A stretch of DNA of 61,161 nucleotides from Terriglobia bacterium (GCA_022452285.1 JAKUNG010000020.1:1-61161), one strand, 5' to 3'; shown: positions 26,428 to 37,000, numbered from the stretch's first letter. Program-made: numbers and translations. Notes: generated by a model from the sequence alone, not told the origin.

Positions 26428-29400
26428 ATGTACTCATCTTTTGATTCTTTTGGAAACATTATTTCTCTCCTTTCCAGTTTTCTCTTTTTAGTTGGATTAA
26501 TGTTTTTCTGTGGAGTTGGTTTTGTTAACTGGTTTCTTCCAGTTCGTCTGCGGAACTTTAAGTGGATTCTTTATCCTGTTTTTGGGTGGTGTGCTTGGTT
26601 GTTTGTTGGTGTCAAGCTCAATACATTTTGGTGGGGTCTAAGCTATATTACTTGGCCATGCATATTGATACTAGCTGTTTTAGGCATCATTTCAATTTTT
26701 GGAAAGAAAGTAGAAAAAGAAGACGAAAAAGTTTTTTCAGGGCCTACTGCTAAGCAAACAATGGCAGTTTTTTCCCTGGCTCTTTTTTCTAGTCTAATTT
26801 ATTTGACTCCCGCTCTATTTTTAGGCGACAAGGGAATTTTTGGTTTGGGAGGAGGAGACTTTTCCTATTACATGGGGATTGGAGACAAGTTACAGGATCG
26901 GCCTTTTCTTCGTTATTATCCAACAGGAATCTATAATTCTTTTGGCTCCGATTCACCGTACAGGCAGGAGTACCGTCATGACCCAGAAGAGTGGAGGACC
27001 CCACCGAGGCCAGGATGGGCCGCAGAACAGATTTTGTGGCTTAACCACCATTATTGGTCTTGCCCCGCGGGTTGGGTGGTTTTGCCTGGGATGGTTCAGG
27101 CTTTGAGCATTGCTGACCGGCTTACTTCATATACGCTCGTTTTAGCCCTACTCCCCTTTTTTCTAAGTCTAATCTTATACTGTTTTTGTCGAGTTGTGTT
27201 TGGTCTTGATCATGGATTAAGTATGGGTGGGTGTCTACTAACTAGTCTTTCACCTGCTCTCACTTGGGCTTTGTATGCGCACTTTTATCCTCACTTCTTG
27301 TCCCTGTTTGTTCCTATGTTACTGCTACTAGTCTTGTGGAAATGCGAAAAAATTGAGTACCGTACAATTGTTTCAGGAGCTCTAACATTTTTTGTGATTT
27401 GGTCAATCTATCCTTATACCCTTCAAATGCACGCCTTAGCATTGCTTCCAATATTTTTGGTTCAGATATGGAAAAAAGGTCAGTGGCGCCAGAGGTTGAA
27501 TACTTTTTTTGCCATTTCTACATCTACACTATTAATCGTAATTCTTGGTTTTTTAGTATCAGAGATGGCTAGCAATATAAGCCTTAACCGATATTCTGAA
27601 CTTGTTATCAATGCTGGAGTTTCGGATGGCATGAAAGTTCGTACTGAGCCAACAGGAATACCTGTGCCCATGAAATGGTGGGCTTTCTATACTGTTGGAG
27701 CTGGAGTAGTTGACCCAACACTGATGTATACCTGGAATTATACTCCTATTGCAAGACAGCTTTTTTGGTTTGAACCTGGTATGCAGCTTTATACGATCCT
27801 CTCGCTTTTTTTAATACTGGCAGGAGCATGGTTTTCCGGTAGTAGACGGTTTCTCATAACTGTTATTAGTATTTATCTACTTTTATTTTGCCTTAGCCAA
27901 ACGCTTTTATATTTAAAACCATACATGCTTCTAAAGGCGTTTCTATATCTAACCCCATATTATTTCTCTGCCATTGGTGTAGGCTTAGTTGTTTTACTCC
28001 GTCGAGTTAAATTGACTTGGAACAAAGAAAAACTAGTAGAGAATCGTCCAGGACCTTCAGTTTTAAGGATGAGATTTGGATCTATATGCTTACTTATACC
28101 ATTCTTAGCGGTAGCATTTTCTGCATGTGTCTACCGGGGTTATTTTACTTATCGTGTGGTAACTGGAACAGACCATACTTTTCTTCAGCTGGATGCAAGT
28201 AGAGAGTTTTCTGAAATACTCCAAAAAATCCAGTCTTATGCACCCCTAGGTAGCAAAAAAATCGGAGTCTTTTACGACCAATATTTAAATTTACCTGCTA
28301 TGGACATGTTACTGCACAAAGTTCCTTTTGAAAGCCTTCGAGTTTATGATTATATTGGAGGGCGCGGTAAGTATGATCCTGCTGATATGGTTTCTCCAGA
28401 TGAGCCCCTTTTAATAGCGATTGACAAACAGGTTCCTGATATTACAACTTTGACTGATGAAAAACCTATTTGGCAAAATCAACGGTGGACAATTTTCAAA
28501 ACTGGCGATGACCAGCTTAGGCAGGGATTGATAGGAGGTTGGTGGAATGATGTCCAATTTTACGGACCTAAACACTCGAACCGAAGAATCTATCGGTACA
28601 TCAAGGATTCCGTATGGTTCGGTATCTGGTCACCCCAAGAACAAGATATCTGGCTTGAAACTCACATTGGGGTTACCGGAGATAAGAATGCAAGTCTAGA
28701 ACTTTATCTAAACCCTCCGATTGGAATTACAGGAGCCAAAAATCTTCCTTCAAATAAAGAAGAACTTGACCAAAAATATGGACCTGGGACCTTGACTAAG
28801 ATATTAATTCCCTCCATAAACCATCAGAATGCCGATGATTTAGTCAAACACACCCCCTTTCGTCTTCGAAAAGGATTTAATCGCATCCTTCTTACTCCTG
28901 TCCAGGGTAAAAAACGTGGTAGAGATGCTTCTTGGCCGATTGCATTTTGGATAGATGCTGTTAAATTTAACAGTCGACCCGTTCTGGAATATATTCCTAA
29001 TAATAAAAAATATCTGGTAGATTCAAATGGAGATGCAGGTCATGGGAAGCTTTGGTCTGCTGATTCTCAATTACCATCTTTAAAGGTTACCGGCTGGTTG
29101 AACAAGGGGAGTTTTACGGATTTTCAGAGTACGAAAGTCAAAATTTTTACTGAAGGAGGCGATTTGTTAGGAGAAAACGAGTTGAGTTGGCAAAATAATC
29201 GTTTTTATTCAGAAATTGTTTTTCAGCAGCAAGTTGCTAATACTCTACAATGGGAAAATGACAAGAATCATCGCTATTTGAATCTAAAAATTAAAATTGT
29301 TTCGAGTCAAGACATGGTTGGCAAAGAGCTTTCAGCCTTTGAAGTAGATAATGTATTTGTCAAAAATGGTTCTACCAATGTTGAAGCAGAACGAAAAAAA

Positions 29401-29502
29401 TACCGTCGGCAAGTTAAAGGTGGCTTTAATGAAAAGTTAGTACGCTATTGGGAACAGTTACATGGTGCTTCGCCTAAACCATTAGATGAGTTGAGTGATT
29501 AA
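26428..29502 (+). CDS. Large GT-C-like membrane protein with C-terminal beta-rich region
   Basis: A 1024-residue protein. The first half has about a dozen transmembrane helices. After the second group of helices comes GLGGGDFSYY with D144 in the first large extracytoplasmic loop, where GT-C glycosyltransferases keep a catalytic Asp. The C-terminal third (about 580-1024) is soluble and predicted outside, with Trp-rich stretches and a module reading RLRKGFNRILLTPVQ followed by FWIDAVKF. The protein at 58516 shares this layout, including SGGDASLY and PGINTIRVTPVG. I infer transfer of a sugar from a polyprenyl carrier, but no close family is recognised. It ends the operon begun by the radical SAM gene. 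Confidence 0.75.
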   Translation: MYSSFDSFGNIISLLSSFLFLVGLMFFCGVGFVNWFLPVRLRNFKWILYPVFGWCAWLFVGVKLNTFWWGLSYITWPCILILAVLGIISIFGKKVEKEDEKVFSGPTAKQTMAVFSLALFSSLIYLTPALFLGDKGIFGLGGGDFSYYMGIGDKLQDRPFLRYYPTGIYNSFGSDSPYRQEYRHDPEEWRTPPRPGWAAEQILWLNHHYWSCPAGWVVLPGMVQALSIADRLTSYTLVLALLPFFLSLILYCFCRVVFGLDHGLSMGGCLLTSLSPALTWALYAHFYPHFLSLFVPMLLLLVLWKCEKIEYRTIVSGALTFFVIWSIYPYTLQMHALALLPIFLVQIWKKGQWRQRLNTFFAISTSTLLIVILGFLVSEMASNISLNRYSELVINAGVSDGMKVRTEPTGIPVPMKWWAFYTVGAGVVDPTLMYTWNYTPIARQLFWFEPGMQLYTILSLFLILAGAWFSGSRRFLITVISIYLLLFCLSQTLLYLKPYMLLKAFLYLTPYYFSAIGVGLVVLLRRVKLTWNKEKLVENRPGPSVLRMRFGSICLLIPFLAVAFSACVYRGYFTYRVVTGTDHTFLQLDASREFSEILQKIQSYAPLGSKKIGVFYDQYLNLPAMDMLLHKVPFESLRVYDYIGGRGKYDPADMVSPDEPLLIAIDKQVPDITTLTDEKPIWQNQRWTIFKTGDDQLRQGLIGGWWNDVQFYGPKHSNRRIYRYIKDSVWFGIWSPQEQDIWLETHIGVTGDKNASLELYLNPPIGITGAKNLPSNKEELDQKYGPGTLTKILIPSINHQNADDLVKHTPFRLRKGFNRILLTPVQGKKRGRDASWPIAFWIDAVKFNSRPVLEYIPNNKKYLVDSNGDAGHGKLWSADSQLPSLKVTGWLNKGSFTDFQSTKVKIFTEGGDLLGENELSWQNNRFYSEIVFQQQVANTLQWENDKNHRYLNLKIKIVSSQDMVGKELSAFEVDNVFVKNGSTNVEAERKKYRRQVKGGFNEKLVRYWEQLHGASPKPLDELSD

Positions 29503-29613
29503 TGTCTATTTATTGTTATTGGACAGAGGATAATTCTAGATAGATCAATAATGAATATTGTGCTTCTTAGGGTTTTTGAAGTTTTTATTAAACCACTTTT
29601 TTCACCAACAGCG

Positions 29614-30822
29614 TTAGCGTGAGTAGAAATTTAAAAGCTTAGAGAGAGCAGTAACTACTAACTCTGCGTCAGCAAGGTTCATTTTTGTGTGAAGAGGTAA
29701 AGTGATAAGAGAATTGTGGGCCTTGGTTGAAACAGGGAAATCATTTTCTTTCAGGGAGAATGTTTTTTTGTAGTAAGGTTGCATATGTAGGGCTGGGTAG
29801 TGATTACCACAACCAACATTTTCTCCTTTTAAAGCTGCTATGAACTTGTCACGGTTAATCCTAAGTTGATCGGTATCTAATAAAATAGGGAAAAGATGGT
29901 GTGAATGACGACCATTGGTAGGATCTTTGGGCAGCAGTTGGATTCTTTTTTCTTGACGAAGTAAATTCCGGTAATGATCGACTAATCTTTGGCGACAGTC
30001 CAAAAAGCCTTCTAATCTATTTAACTGATGAATACCCAGTGATGCCTGAAGATCAGTCATATTATATTTATACCCAACTTCAACTAGCCCCCAAACGTGA
30101 CTTCCTGCTGGAGAAAAACGCTTCCATGCGTCGGTACTCATACCGTGTAAACTAAGAATTTCCATGTGGGCTAGCTTTTTCTGGTTATTTTCATTACAAG
30201 TTACCATTCCCCCATCTCCCGTACAGATGTTTTTTGTTGCATAGAAGCTAAAGCAAGTAAAGTCTCCATAACTCCCAATTTTTTGTGAATTCTCTTCGGT
30301 TCCAATGGCGTGTGCAGCGTCTTCAATAATCGTCAGTTTTTTTTGGCGGGCAATTTCCATTATTGGTTGCATTGGACAAGGCCTACCATATAAGTGTACT
30401 GGAATGATGGCACGTGTCCTAGGTGTTAAAGCTCGTTGAATTTCTGGAACTGAAATTAATAAAGTATTGGGGTCAACATCAACGAGAACAGGGGTTGCAC
30501 CCACATAAGTAACAACATTAGCTGTAGCGACAAAAGTTAATGAAGGGACAATTACCTCATCTCCAGGACCTATTCCTGAGGCAATGAGTGACAAATGTAA
30601 AGCAGCTGTACAACTATTGAGGGCAAGTGCACCAGATGCATTAACATAACGGGCAAATTGTTCTTGAAATAACTGAACCTTTGGACCTTTGCTTAACCAA
30701 ATTCCGGAAAGTGTATCTAAAACCTCTCGTTTTTCTGCTTCTGAGATGTCAGGTTGCCCTATAGCAAGGAATTCTTTTAAAACTGGGATGCCACCCTCAA
30801 CAGCTGGTATATTCTTGTTCAC
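29614..30822 (-). CDS. DegT/DnrJ/EryC1/StrS-family sugar aminotransferase
   Basis: A 402-residue PLP-dependent enzyme. Aspartate 168 in IIEDAAHAIG contacts the pyridine nitrogen and K197 in FYATKNICTGDGG forms the Schiff base, so it should be an active aminotransferase making an amino sugar (typically a 3- or 4-amino-4,6-dideoxy nucleotide sugar). The start is set at GTG 30822: a GGAG motif lies nine bases before it, whereas the upstream in-frame TTG overlaps that motif. It sits 30 bases after a methyltransferase gene on the same strand. Its product could feed the WecD-like acetyltransferase at 5.9 kb. Confidence 0.9.
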   Translation of the reverse strand: MNKNIPAVEGGIPVLKEFLAIGQPDISEAEKREVLDTLSGIWLSKGPKVQLFQEQFARYVNASGALALNSCTAALHLSLIASGIGPGDEVIVPSLTFVATANVVTYVGATPVLVDVDPNTLLISVPEIQRALTPRTRAIIPVHLYGRPCPMQPIMEIARQKKLTIIEDAAHAIGTEENSQKIGSYGDFTCFSFYATKNICTGDGGMVTCNENNQKKLAHMEILSLHGMSTDAWKRFSPAGSHVWGLVEVGYKYNMTDLQASLGIHQLNRLEGFLDCRQRLVDHYRNLLRQEKRIQLLPKDPTNGRHSHHLFPILLDTDQLRINRDKFIAALKGENVGCGNHYPALHMQPYYKKTFSLKENDFPVSTKAHNSLITLPLHTKMNLADAELVVTALSKLLNFYSR

Positions 30823-30852
30823 TAATATTTTCTCCAATTAACTATTTTCTAT

Positions 30853-31584
30853 TCATATTTTCTTTTTAGGTTTCCGTAATAGCAAACTAAAGTTTGAAGT
30901 CATGATCTGGCTAGTTGGGTAGCAGCGAAGTATAATGTCCAAAAACTTGAATGGCCAAAGAATTGACGTGAACAGAATAAATAACAAAGCATGTAACTGC
31001 TTAATTCCAAAACTAAGTGAGATTGAAAGAAACTCAGTGGTGAGCCAAACCATTGCTGAAGCTGGGCCTCCCATGGACTGAAGTTCAATGATTTCAAAAT
31101 TTCGAAACAAATGACGTAGTCCTGACGAAGTAAACCTCTGAAAATCATCGGGGGAAGCATGATAGGGTTGCATAAATGGAATATTAAAATGAGCTATTGC
31201 GCCTGGTTTGAGAATTCGTAGTGTTTCTTTAACAACAATTGTTGGTTCTTTAATGTGTTCAAGGACAGCAACTGATGTGACTCCATCAAGTGAGTTTTCA
31301 GCCAAGGGAATCTGATGAAGGTCAGCTACAATATCAACATTTGAACCAAGATAACAATCCAAGTTCTTTAGGTTAGCTTTTCCAAGAGAGGTGCCGCAAC
31401 CTAGGTTTAGGAACTGTTTTTTTGGATGATCATCAACTATTTGATGAAACTGTTTTTCTAGGTAGTCGTTTCTTAATACAGGGCCAATGATTATCTGGAG
31501 ATAATTGTATGTTCTTCCTAAAGACCTTAATGCATTCTTGATCTCAAAAATTAGATTGTTTTTCTTATGATTAGGCTTGCACAC
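30853..31584 (-). CDS. Class I SAM-dependent methyltransferase
   Basis: A 243-residue methyltransferase. Motif I is FLNLGCGTSLGKANL, the acidic motif II follows in GSNVDIVADLHQIPL, and SVAVLEHIKEP is the motif IV region. FNIPFMQPYHASPDDFQRFT resembles methyltransferases found in polysaccharide loci. Hydrophobic segments near the C-terminus could contact the membrane. The start is placed at GTG 31584 because the GGAG motif nine bases upstream overlaps the alternative TTG at 31599. The start overlaps the end of an apparent upstream remnant (31571-31740), and the aminotransferase follows. Confidence 0.83.
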   Translation of the reverse strand: MCKPNHKKNNLIFEIKNALRSLGRTYNYLQIIIGPVLRNDYLEKQFHQIVDDHPKKQFLNLGCGTSLGKANLKNLDCYLGSNVDIVADLHQIPLAENSLDGVTSVAVLEHIKEPTIVVKETLRILKPGAIAHFNIPFMQPYHASPDDFQRFTSSGLRHLFRNFEIIELQSMGGPASAMVWLTTEFLSISLSFGIKQLHALLFILFTSILWPFKFLDIILRCYPTSQIMTSNFSLLLRKPKKKI

Positions 31585-31740
31585 GAATGTGATCTCCAAT
31601 GCTAGACTCTAAATATTTTTGTACTTCATCTATTGTGAGAAATTGTTTTAATATAATTCCATTAGTCTTTTTGTAGACCGAACAAGCATCTGTTTGAGTT
31701 AATAGTCTAATAGAACTTCTCCAGTATTTTATCAAAATAT
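31571..31740 (-). pseudogene. Possible 5'-truncated remnant upstream of the methyltransferase
   Basis: This frame ends with TAA at 31571 and overlaps the first bases of the methyltransferase gene, the pattern of a coupled upstream gene. The last part reads like protein (YKKTNGIILKQFLTIDEV, then GDHIRVQA), but it runs back into the divergent gene at 31741 without a plausible start or ribosome binding site. It may be the tail of a gene whose front was lost when the divergent methyltransferase was placed here. The family is not recognised, and chance openness cannot be excluded. Confidence 0.3.
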
Positions 31741-32628
31741 TTGTTTTGCAAGTTGTATATGGGTAATTGGTTAGAATATATGGGAAAACCATTAAGTAAA
31801 ATTGATTTGAAAAAGCTTTCGATATTAGAAGATGAAGCAGATTTTGGTTTTGAGCAAATTACCCCATTCTTGTCCCGTTTACAGAAAGGAAATAGTGTAC
31901 TTGAAGTTGGTTGTGGTCCTGGAATTCTACTGGACAAGATTGCATTGAAGTATCCAGAACTCAATTTTTCTGGAGTTGAACCAGGTGGAGAAGGGTTCCG
32001 AATTTTTATAGAACTTCTTGAATCTTTCAAAAAAAGAGCAAATGTTAAACTTCTTCGTAGAGGTTATGAGAATTTGGAAGTTGGAGAAAAGTTCGATTTT
32101 ATATTCTTAGTCAATGTTTTTGAACATCTGCCTAATTGGAGGCATTTTCTTGACTTTTTGAAATTCGCCCTTAGCCCACAAGGGACGTGTTTGATTCTTT
32201 GTCCTAATTATCATTTTCCATACGAACCACACTTTAAGTTACCAGTAATCATAAATAAATTTGTAACCTACCACCTGTTTAGTCCATTAATAAAAAAGTT
32301 TGAGCAAGAAAATGAATATGTTGGTTTATGGAACAGTCTTAATTTTGTTAAATTAAGAGAAATATTGGATCATTGCAGTAAATCTAAATTGAGAGTCAAG
32401 CAGGATCAAAAAATTATTTCTGACTTATTAATAAGACTTAATAAGGATGATGAATTTAAATCGAGGCAAGGTGTTGTTGGAATTCCAGCAGTTATTGCAA
32501 CGAAAATAGGATTATTGGGATTACTGATTAAATCCAGGTTTTTCAGAGATAGACTTCCTTATTTAAAATTGGAGATCAGTCACCCTTCTAAACAAAAACA
32601 CAATTCTGAATTTCTAATTAGTAATTAA
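31741..32628 (+). CDS. Class I SAM-dependent methyltransferase
   Basis: A methyltransferase of up to 295 residues. Motif I is VLEVGCGPGILLDKIA, the ribose-binding acidic residue follows in FSGVEPGGEG, and FDFIFLVNVFEHLPNW is the motif IV region. The C-terminal part (PNYHFPYEPHFKLPVI, GLWNSLNFVKL) resembles methyltransferases of glycan clusters. The start is unclear: TTG 31741, ATG 31759 and ATG 31780 all lack strong ribosome binding sites. It is transcribed away from the other methyltransferase and stands alone in its orientation, next to the exported DUF1552 gene that it meets tail to tail. Confidence 0.82.
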   Translation: MFCKLYMGNWLEYMGKPLSKIDLKKLSILEDEADFGFEQITPFLSRLQKGNSVLEVGCGPGILLDKIALKYPELNFSGVEPGGEGFRIFIELLESFKKRANVKLLRRGYENLEVGEKFDFIFLVNVFEHLPNWRHFLDFLKFALSPQGTCLILCPNYHFPYEPHFKLPVIINKFVTYHLFSPLIKKFEQENEYVGLWNSLNFVKLREILDHCSKSKLRVKQDQKIISDLLIRLNKDDEFKSRQGVVGIPAVIATKIGLLGLLIKSRFFRDRLPYLKLEISHPSKQKHNSEFLISN

Positions 32629-32706
32629 ATAGTGAATTTTTGGATTTGCCTGGTTTTAGGAATAGGGTTGGTAAGCTATTTATTTGGAAATCAGTTAGTC
32701 TATAAG

Positions 32707-34011
32707 TTAGACTTCTTCAAGTTTTTTTTGAGAATCTCCAAACTCTTTTAAGTGAATATCATATTTACCAAGCATAGATAAGTAAAGGCTACACATCTTT
32801 CGATTGGGTTTTTCTAGGTAATCCAATACTCTGCCGCCTTGAAGTTTTCCTCCAGCACCACCAAGTAAAATAACAGGCAGTTGGTTTGCCTGATGGCGAC
32901 CTGTTAGCATACTAGAGCAGAACAACAACATAGAGTTATCAAGGGCTGTTGATTCACCTTCCTGGATCATCTCCAATTTTTGAGCAATGTAGGCCAGTTG
33001 TTCCACAAAAAACTGATTTACTCGTAGCCAAGCAGTATCGTCTTTGTGTGATAGTTCATGATGTCCGACATTGACACCAAGGTGCTGAAACAGTAGGTAA
33101 CTGTGATCATTATTAAGTTTTAATGTACATACCCGTGTTGCATCAGTTTGAAAACCCAGGACCATAATGTCACACATTAGTCTCATATGTTCGGCAATAT
33201 CCTGAGGCATTCCGGCTGGAGGACGTTCTATGTTAGGTTTCTCTATGGTGGGTCGCCAACCTTGTACCTCGCCTCTTTGTGAAGCTTGTTCAATTCTTCG
33301 CTCAACCTCACGCACGGAGTTCAGATATTCATCAAGCTTCTGCTGATCAGTAGAGCTAATTTCTCGACGAAAATGGTTTGCTTCCTGCAAAACCACATCT
33401 AGAACACTCTTTTCACCTCGGTAACTGTTGTCCTTGAATAGTTGATCGAAAGCTAGAGCTGGATATACTTCCAGTGGTGTTGGGCAGGTGGGCGAACTCC
33501 AGGATATGTGAGAGCTATAAAGCATTGAATAGTTCTTATGAATACCTGGATTTGATCGTTCACAGCCAATTGCTAAACTAGGAACTTTTGTGGAACGTCC
33601 ATAATGTTGTGCAATAATTTGATCAAAACTAGTACCAGAACGAATAGCCCCACCTGAAGCTAAAGGTGCACCAGAGAGCAAGTTACCAGTCTGTGAACTA
33701 TGTATATTACCTTTTAGAGCTTCCTCATTATACAGTCCGCGAATGAAAAGCATTTTCTCACGAAATGGGACTATAGGTGTCAATACTTGGCCTAGTTCCA
33801 TTTGTTTACCATTTCCCTTTGCCCACCATTCTTTACTATGGAAACCATTTCCAGAGAAAATTACTCCTAAACGCAAAGGTGCCTCATTCTTATAATTCGA
33901 TTTTCCCGTTGTTTCAGAGCCCCAGACAGAGAATGATTCCATCCAGGGTATGGCCATTGTTACACCCAAACCACACAAGAATTTTCGACGATTGAGATGA
34001 TTAATTTTCAT
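32707..34011 (-). CDS. Tat-exported DUF1552 family protein
   Basis: A 434-residue protein with a twin-arginine signal (NRRKFLCGLGVTMAI, residues 6-20) and the DUF1552 domain, typical of Planctomycetes, Verrucomicrobia and Acidobacteria. Conserved segments seen are GVIFSGNGFH, FIRGLYNE, TSFDQIIAQH and the C-terminal LDNSMLLFCSSMLTGRHQANQLPVILLG (in pieces). DUF1552 resembles the DUF1501 and sulfatase-like alkaline phosphatase fold but has no proven reaction. It follows the 1102-residue cytochrome-type protein gene by 79 bases, the usual pairing, and the two probably act together outside the cytoplasm. Confidence 0.9.
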   Translation of the reverse strand: MKINHLNRRKFLCGLGVTMAIPWMESFSVWGSETTGKSNYKNEAPLRLGVIFSGNGFHSKEWWAKGNGKQMELGQVLTPIVPFREKMLFIRGLYNEEALKGNIHSSQTGNLLSGAPLASGGAIRSGTSFDQIIAQHYGRSTKVPSLAIGCERSNPGIHKNYSMLYSSHISWSSPTCPTPLEVYPALAFDQLFKDNSYRGEKSVLDVVLQEANHFRREISSTDQQKLDEYLNSVREVERRIEQASQRGEVQGWRPTIEKPNIERPPAGMPQDIAEHMRLMCDIMVLGFQTDATRVCTLKLNNDHSYLLFQHLGVNVGHHELSHKDDTAWLRVNQFFVEQLAYIAQKLEMIQEGESTALDNSMLLFCSSMLTGRHQANQLPVILLGGAGGKLQGGRVLDYLEKPNRKMCSLYLSMLGKYDIHLKEFGDSQKKLEEV

Positions 34012-34090
34012 TAATGTTTGACTAAAAAGTTTTTGATTCCGTGACTATGTTGTAGTCTTAATTCTATTTAGGTAAATGGTAAAAATAAAA

Positions 34091-37000
34091 TTAATAGTTA
34101 GCTGCACTTGATTTATAGGAACTTTTTCCTCTGATTTCTCGGAATTGACGACTCTGAACAATCATTTCAATAGCTACTGAAAAATGGTAGTTGTTTTCCC
34201 TTAATTTTTTCTGTATGGCACTGATAAGAGGTTCATCTGAAAGCTTTAACTCCCTACCAATTGCATAACCTAGAAGTTTTCTGCAGAACTGTCCAATAAA
34301 ATCATCAAGTTTTTTTTCCAATAAATAGTTTCTTAAACCAGAGAGTCCTTGTATTGCACTTCCATCAGGAAGGATCGTTTTTGTATCAATAGCTCGTCCA
34401 GCAAGGTCTTTTTCCCGAAGGCGACCGATAGTGTCATAGCCTTCAAGTGCAAAACCGAATGGGTCAATTCTTTCATGACAAGATGAGCAGCTAGGGTCAT
34501 TAGTATGTTTTGAAACTAATTGGCGTACCGTAAGTCCGTCAGTTGTAAATTCGTCGGTTGGCAGTTGAGGAACATTCTGTGGAGGACGTGGCAGTTTTTC
34601 ACCTAGTAGAACTTCACTGACCCAGTTTCCTCGAAGAATGGGACTCGTTCGTGAAGCCCCGGATTGTTTGCTCAAAACCGTTGCAAGTCCTAAGATGCCC
34701 CCACGGCCATGCTGTTGTATCCCTTTGGTACGTTGCCATGTTTCTCCCTTAATGCCATTAATCTCATAAAGAGTAGCTAATTTTTCGTTCAGAAAAGTAT
34801 GATCAGCGTTAAGCAAAGTTAGCAATGAATCATCACGTTGGAATAGATTAGTAAAGAATAGGATTGTTTCCTCATACATATCATCCCGGAGTCCTGAAAA
34901 CTCAGGATAGTATTTCCGACTTTTCTGTTCAAGTAGGTTGAACTCATAAACATGGAGCCACTGGCAGGCAAATTCAGTGGCTAGTCGGCGGATACGAACG
35001 TCCGCTAACATTCGCTTAGCTTGTAGGGTTAACATTTCAGGATTGTTTAACCTTCCAGTGGAAGCAATGGAACGAAGTTGTTCATCGGGTTGTGATGACC
35101 AAAGAAAATAGCTCAGTCGATTAGCAAGTTCCCAATCAGAAACTTTGGCTGGACCCTGAAGAGGTACCTTTTCAAGCTTGTATAAAAATGGTGCCCCTAT
35201 AAAAATTCGAGCTAGTGTTAATCTAAATGCCTTGTCGTGGGATAATTCTTGTTCACGCAATCGGTTGTACAGTTCATAGATCTTTTTTTCTTCTGATTTC
35301 CTTAAAGGCCTACGATATGCTTGGGAAGAAAAATCAACTAATGCTTCCAACTGCTTAGATTCGGCATCAACCAATTCTTGCCGAAAAGCATCAGCCTGAA
35401 TATTTACTGATTCCCGAAGAGGTTCGATCGCTTTATGTTGAGTGCGGTCGTTTAATCCATTTCCAGCCGTAGCTTCTAAAAGTAACTCTAGAGCAGTAAC
35501 TTCTTTTAAAGGACTTTGACTAACAAATACCAGTTCTCTCCATAGACGGTCAAGTTGTCCTTGCTCTCTATTGTTGAGCATTAACTGTGACAATTTGTCA
35601 TCTTCTCGATGAAACAATCGTGAAGTAAGAATTTCATCGACAGGTACGATTTGAGTGAAACAAAGTGCAGTTGGAAATAGATTACGGTATTTATCTAATG
35701 CTAATTCGAAGCGTCGTCGAGTAGCGCTGTTTTTTGAAACTAAAATAGGGTGTGAAAAAGAAACAGATCTTTCTTCTGAGAAAACCTGCGTTACACTTGA
35801 AAACATAACTCGCATGTTTGGAGGAAACAAACCTGGTTTAAGGATGGGGGTTTCAGTAGTTAGTGCTAACTGTACACTTCCTTCATACCCTGTTTTTTCT
35901 TCAAGGACAGCAGAAGTTATGAAATCACGTCCTTTTGCTAGGGAGCTAGGAAGGCGCATCTTTATTATTGATGGGGCGCGTATACATAGTGAAGCGCCAT
36001 CAATTTTTGTTCCATTCGGGTGTTTTCCGAACAACATTGGATCAAGTCCCCATTGTTCTTGATACGTCGGATTATTATCAGTTTTAAGGGGGACTGAATT
36101 TAGGGCTAAGCGTCTAATATCTCGTAGGAGAATATCAGGACGTCCAACTCGTACTAGTCGTGGTCGTTGCAATACCACGAAGTCATGTTCATTTCCATCT
36201 CCGGCATCAGTAATTACCAAAGACAAGACTACTTCGTCACTATCTATCTGGGTTGGAATGGTCTGACATAGATATTGTTCTGTTACAAGAGGATCAACAG
36301 GTTCCATCCACCGTAATGGTCCTCCTGTTCTTCCAATCAAGCCAACGGGGCCAAATTTCCACAACTCCTTTTGCCAAGTTGAAACAGTATTAACCAATTC
36401 TTTTGATTGATTTTCTTGGGCACTATGCCACTGATTCCGAATGTTGTTTAGAAGTGGTATTGAAGTGGTGTCAGTCAGGTTTGACCAGAGAATACCTAGA
36501 TACTTAGCATTAAGTCCATGCTCTTGAGCCACAGACTCGATGGTTTTTTTACCTTTTATCAGCTTCTCTCGGTTAGTTAATGTAGCCACGAAATATTTTT
36601 CCAGTGGAAGAATTCCAGCTAAACCAATTCGAGAATTTTGGTGTACGTTAACATTACCAACCTTTGAACCAACGCCCAGGTCTTGGGGGTTAACAAAAGT
36701 TTTATAAAATTGCCGAATCTTTTTAAGGATTTCGTCGGTCCAGTCACGTTGTGTGGATTGAAGGGAAAAACGAAAGCCATCTGGTAATAGGACAGCATGC
36801 TGAGCGATCTTTTTCCCGGCCTCAATGTATTTTTGTAATAAACCAGGGGACATCATAAGGGCATTGCCTGCATTAGTGAATCCTTCTCCTGATGCATTGT
36901 CAGAAGGGAATTCACTAGCTGGATTAAAATCAATGCCCGTTAAGTCATGAAGGGTATAGTTATATTCAGCATTACTTAGTCGTCTTAGAACTACTGGTCC

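Noticed and set aside
32632..32754. Small rightward frame of 39 codons starting with GTG and encoding a hydrophobic stretch
   Set aside because: It overlaps the end of the DUF1552 gene, has no ribosome binding site, and hydrophobic frames are common in AT-rich DNA.
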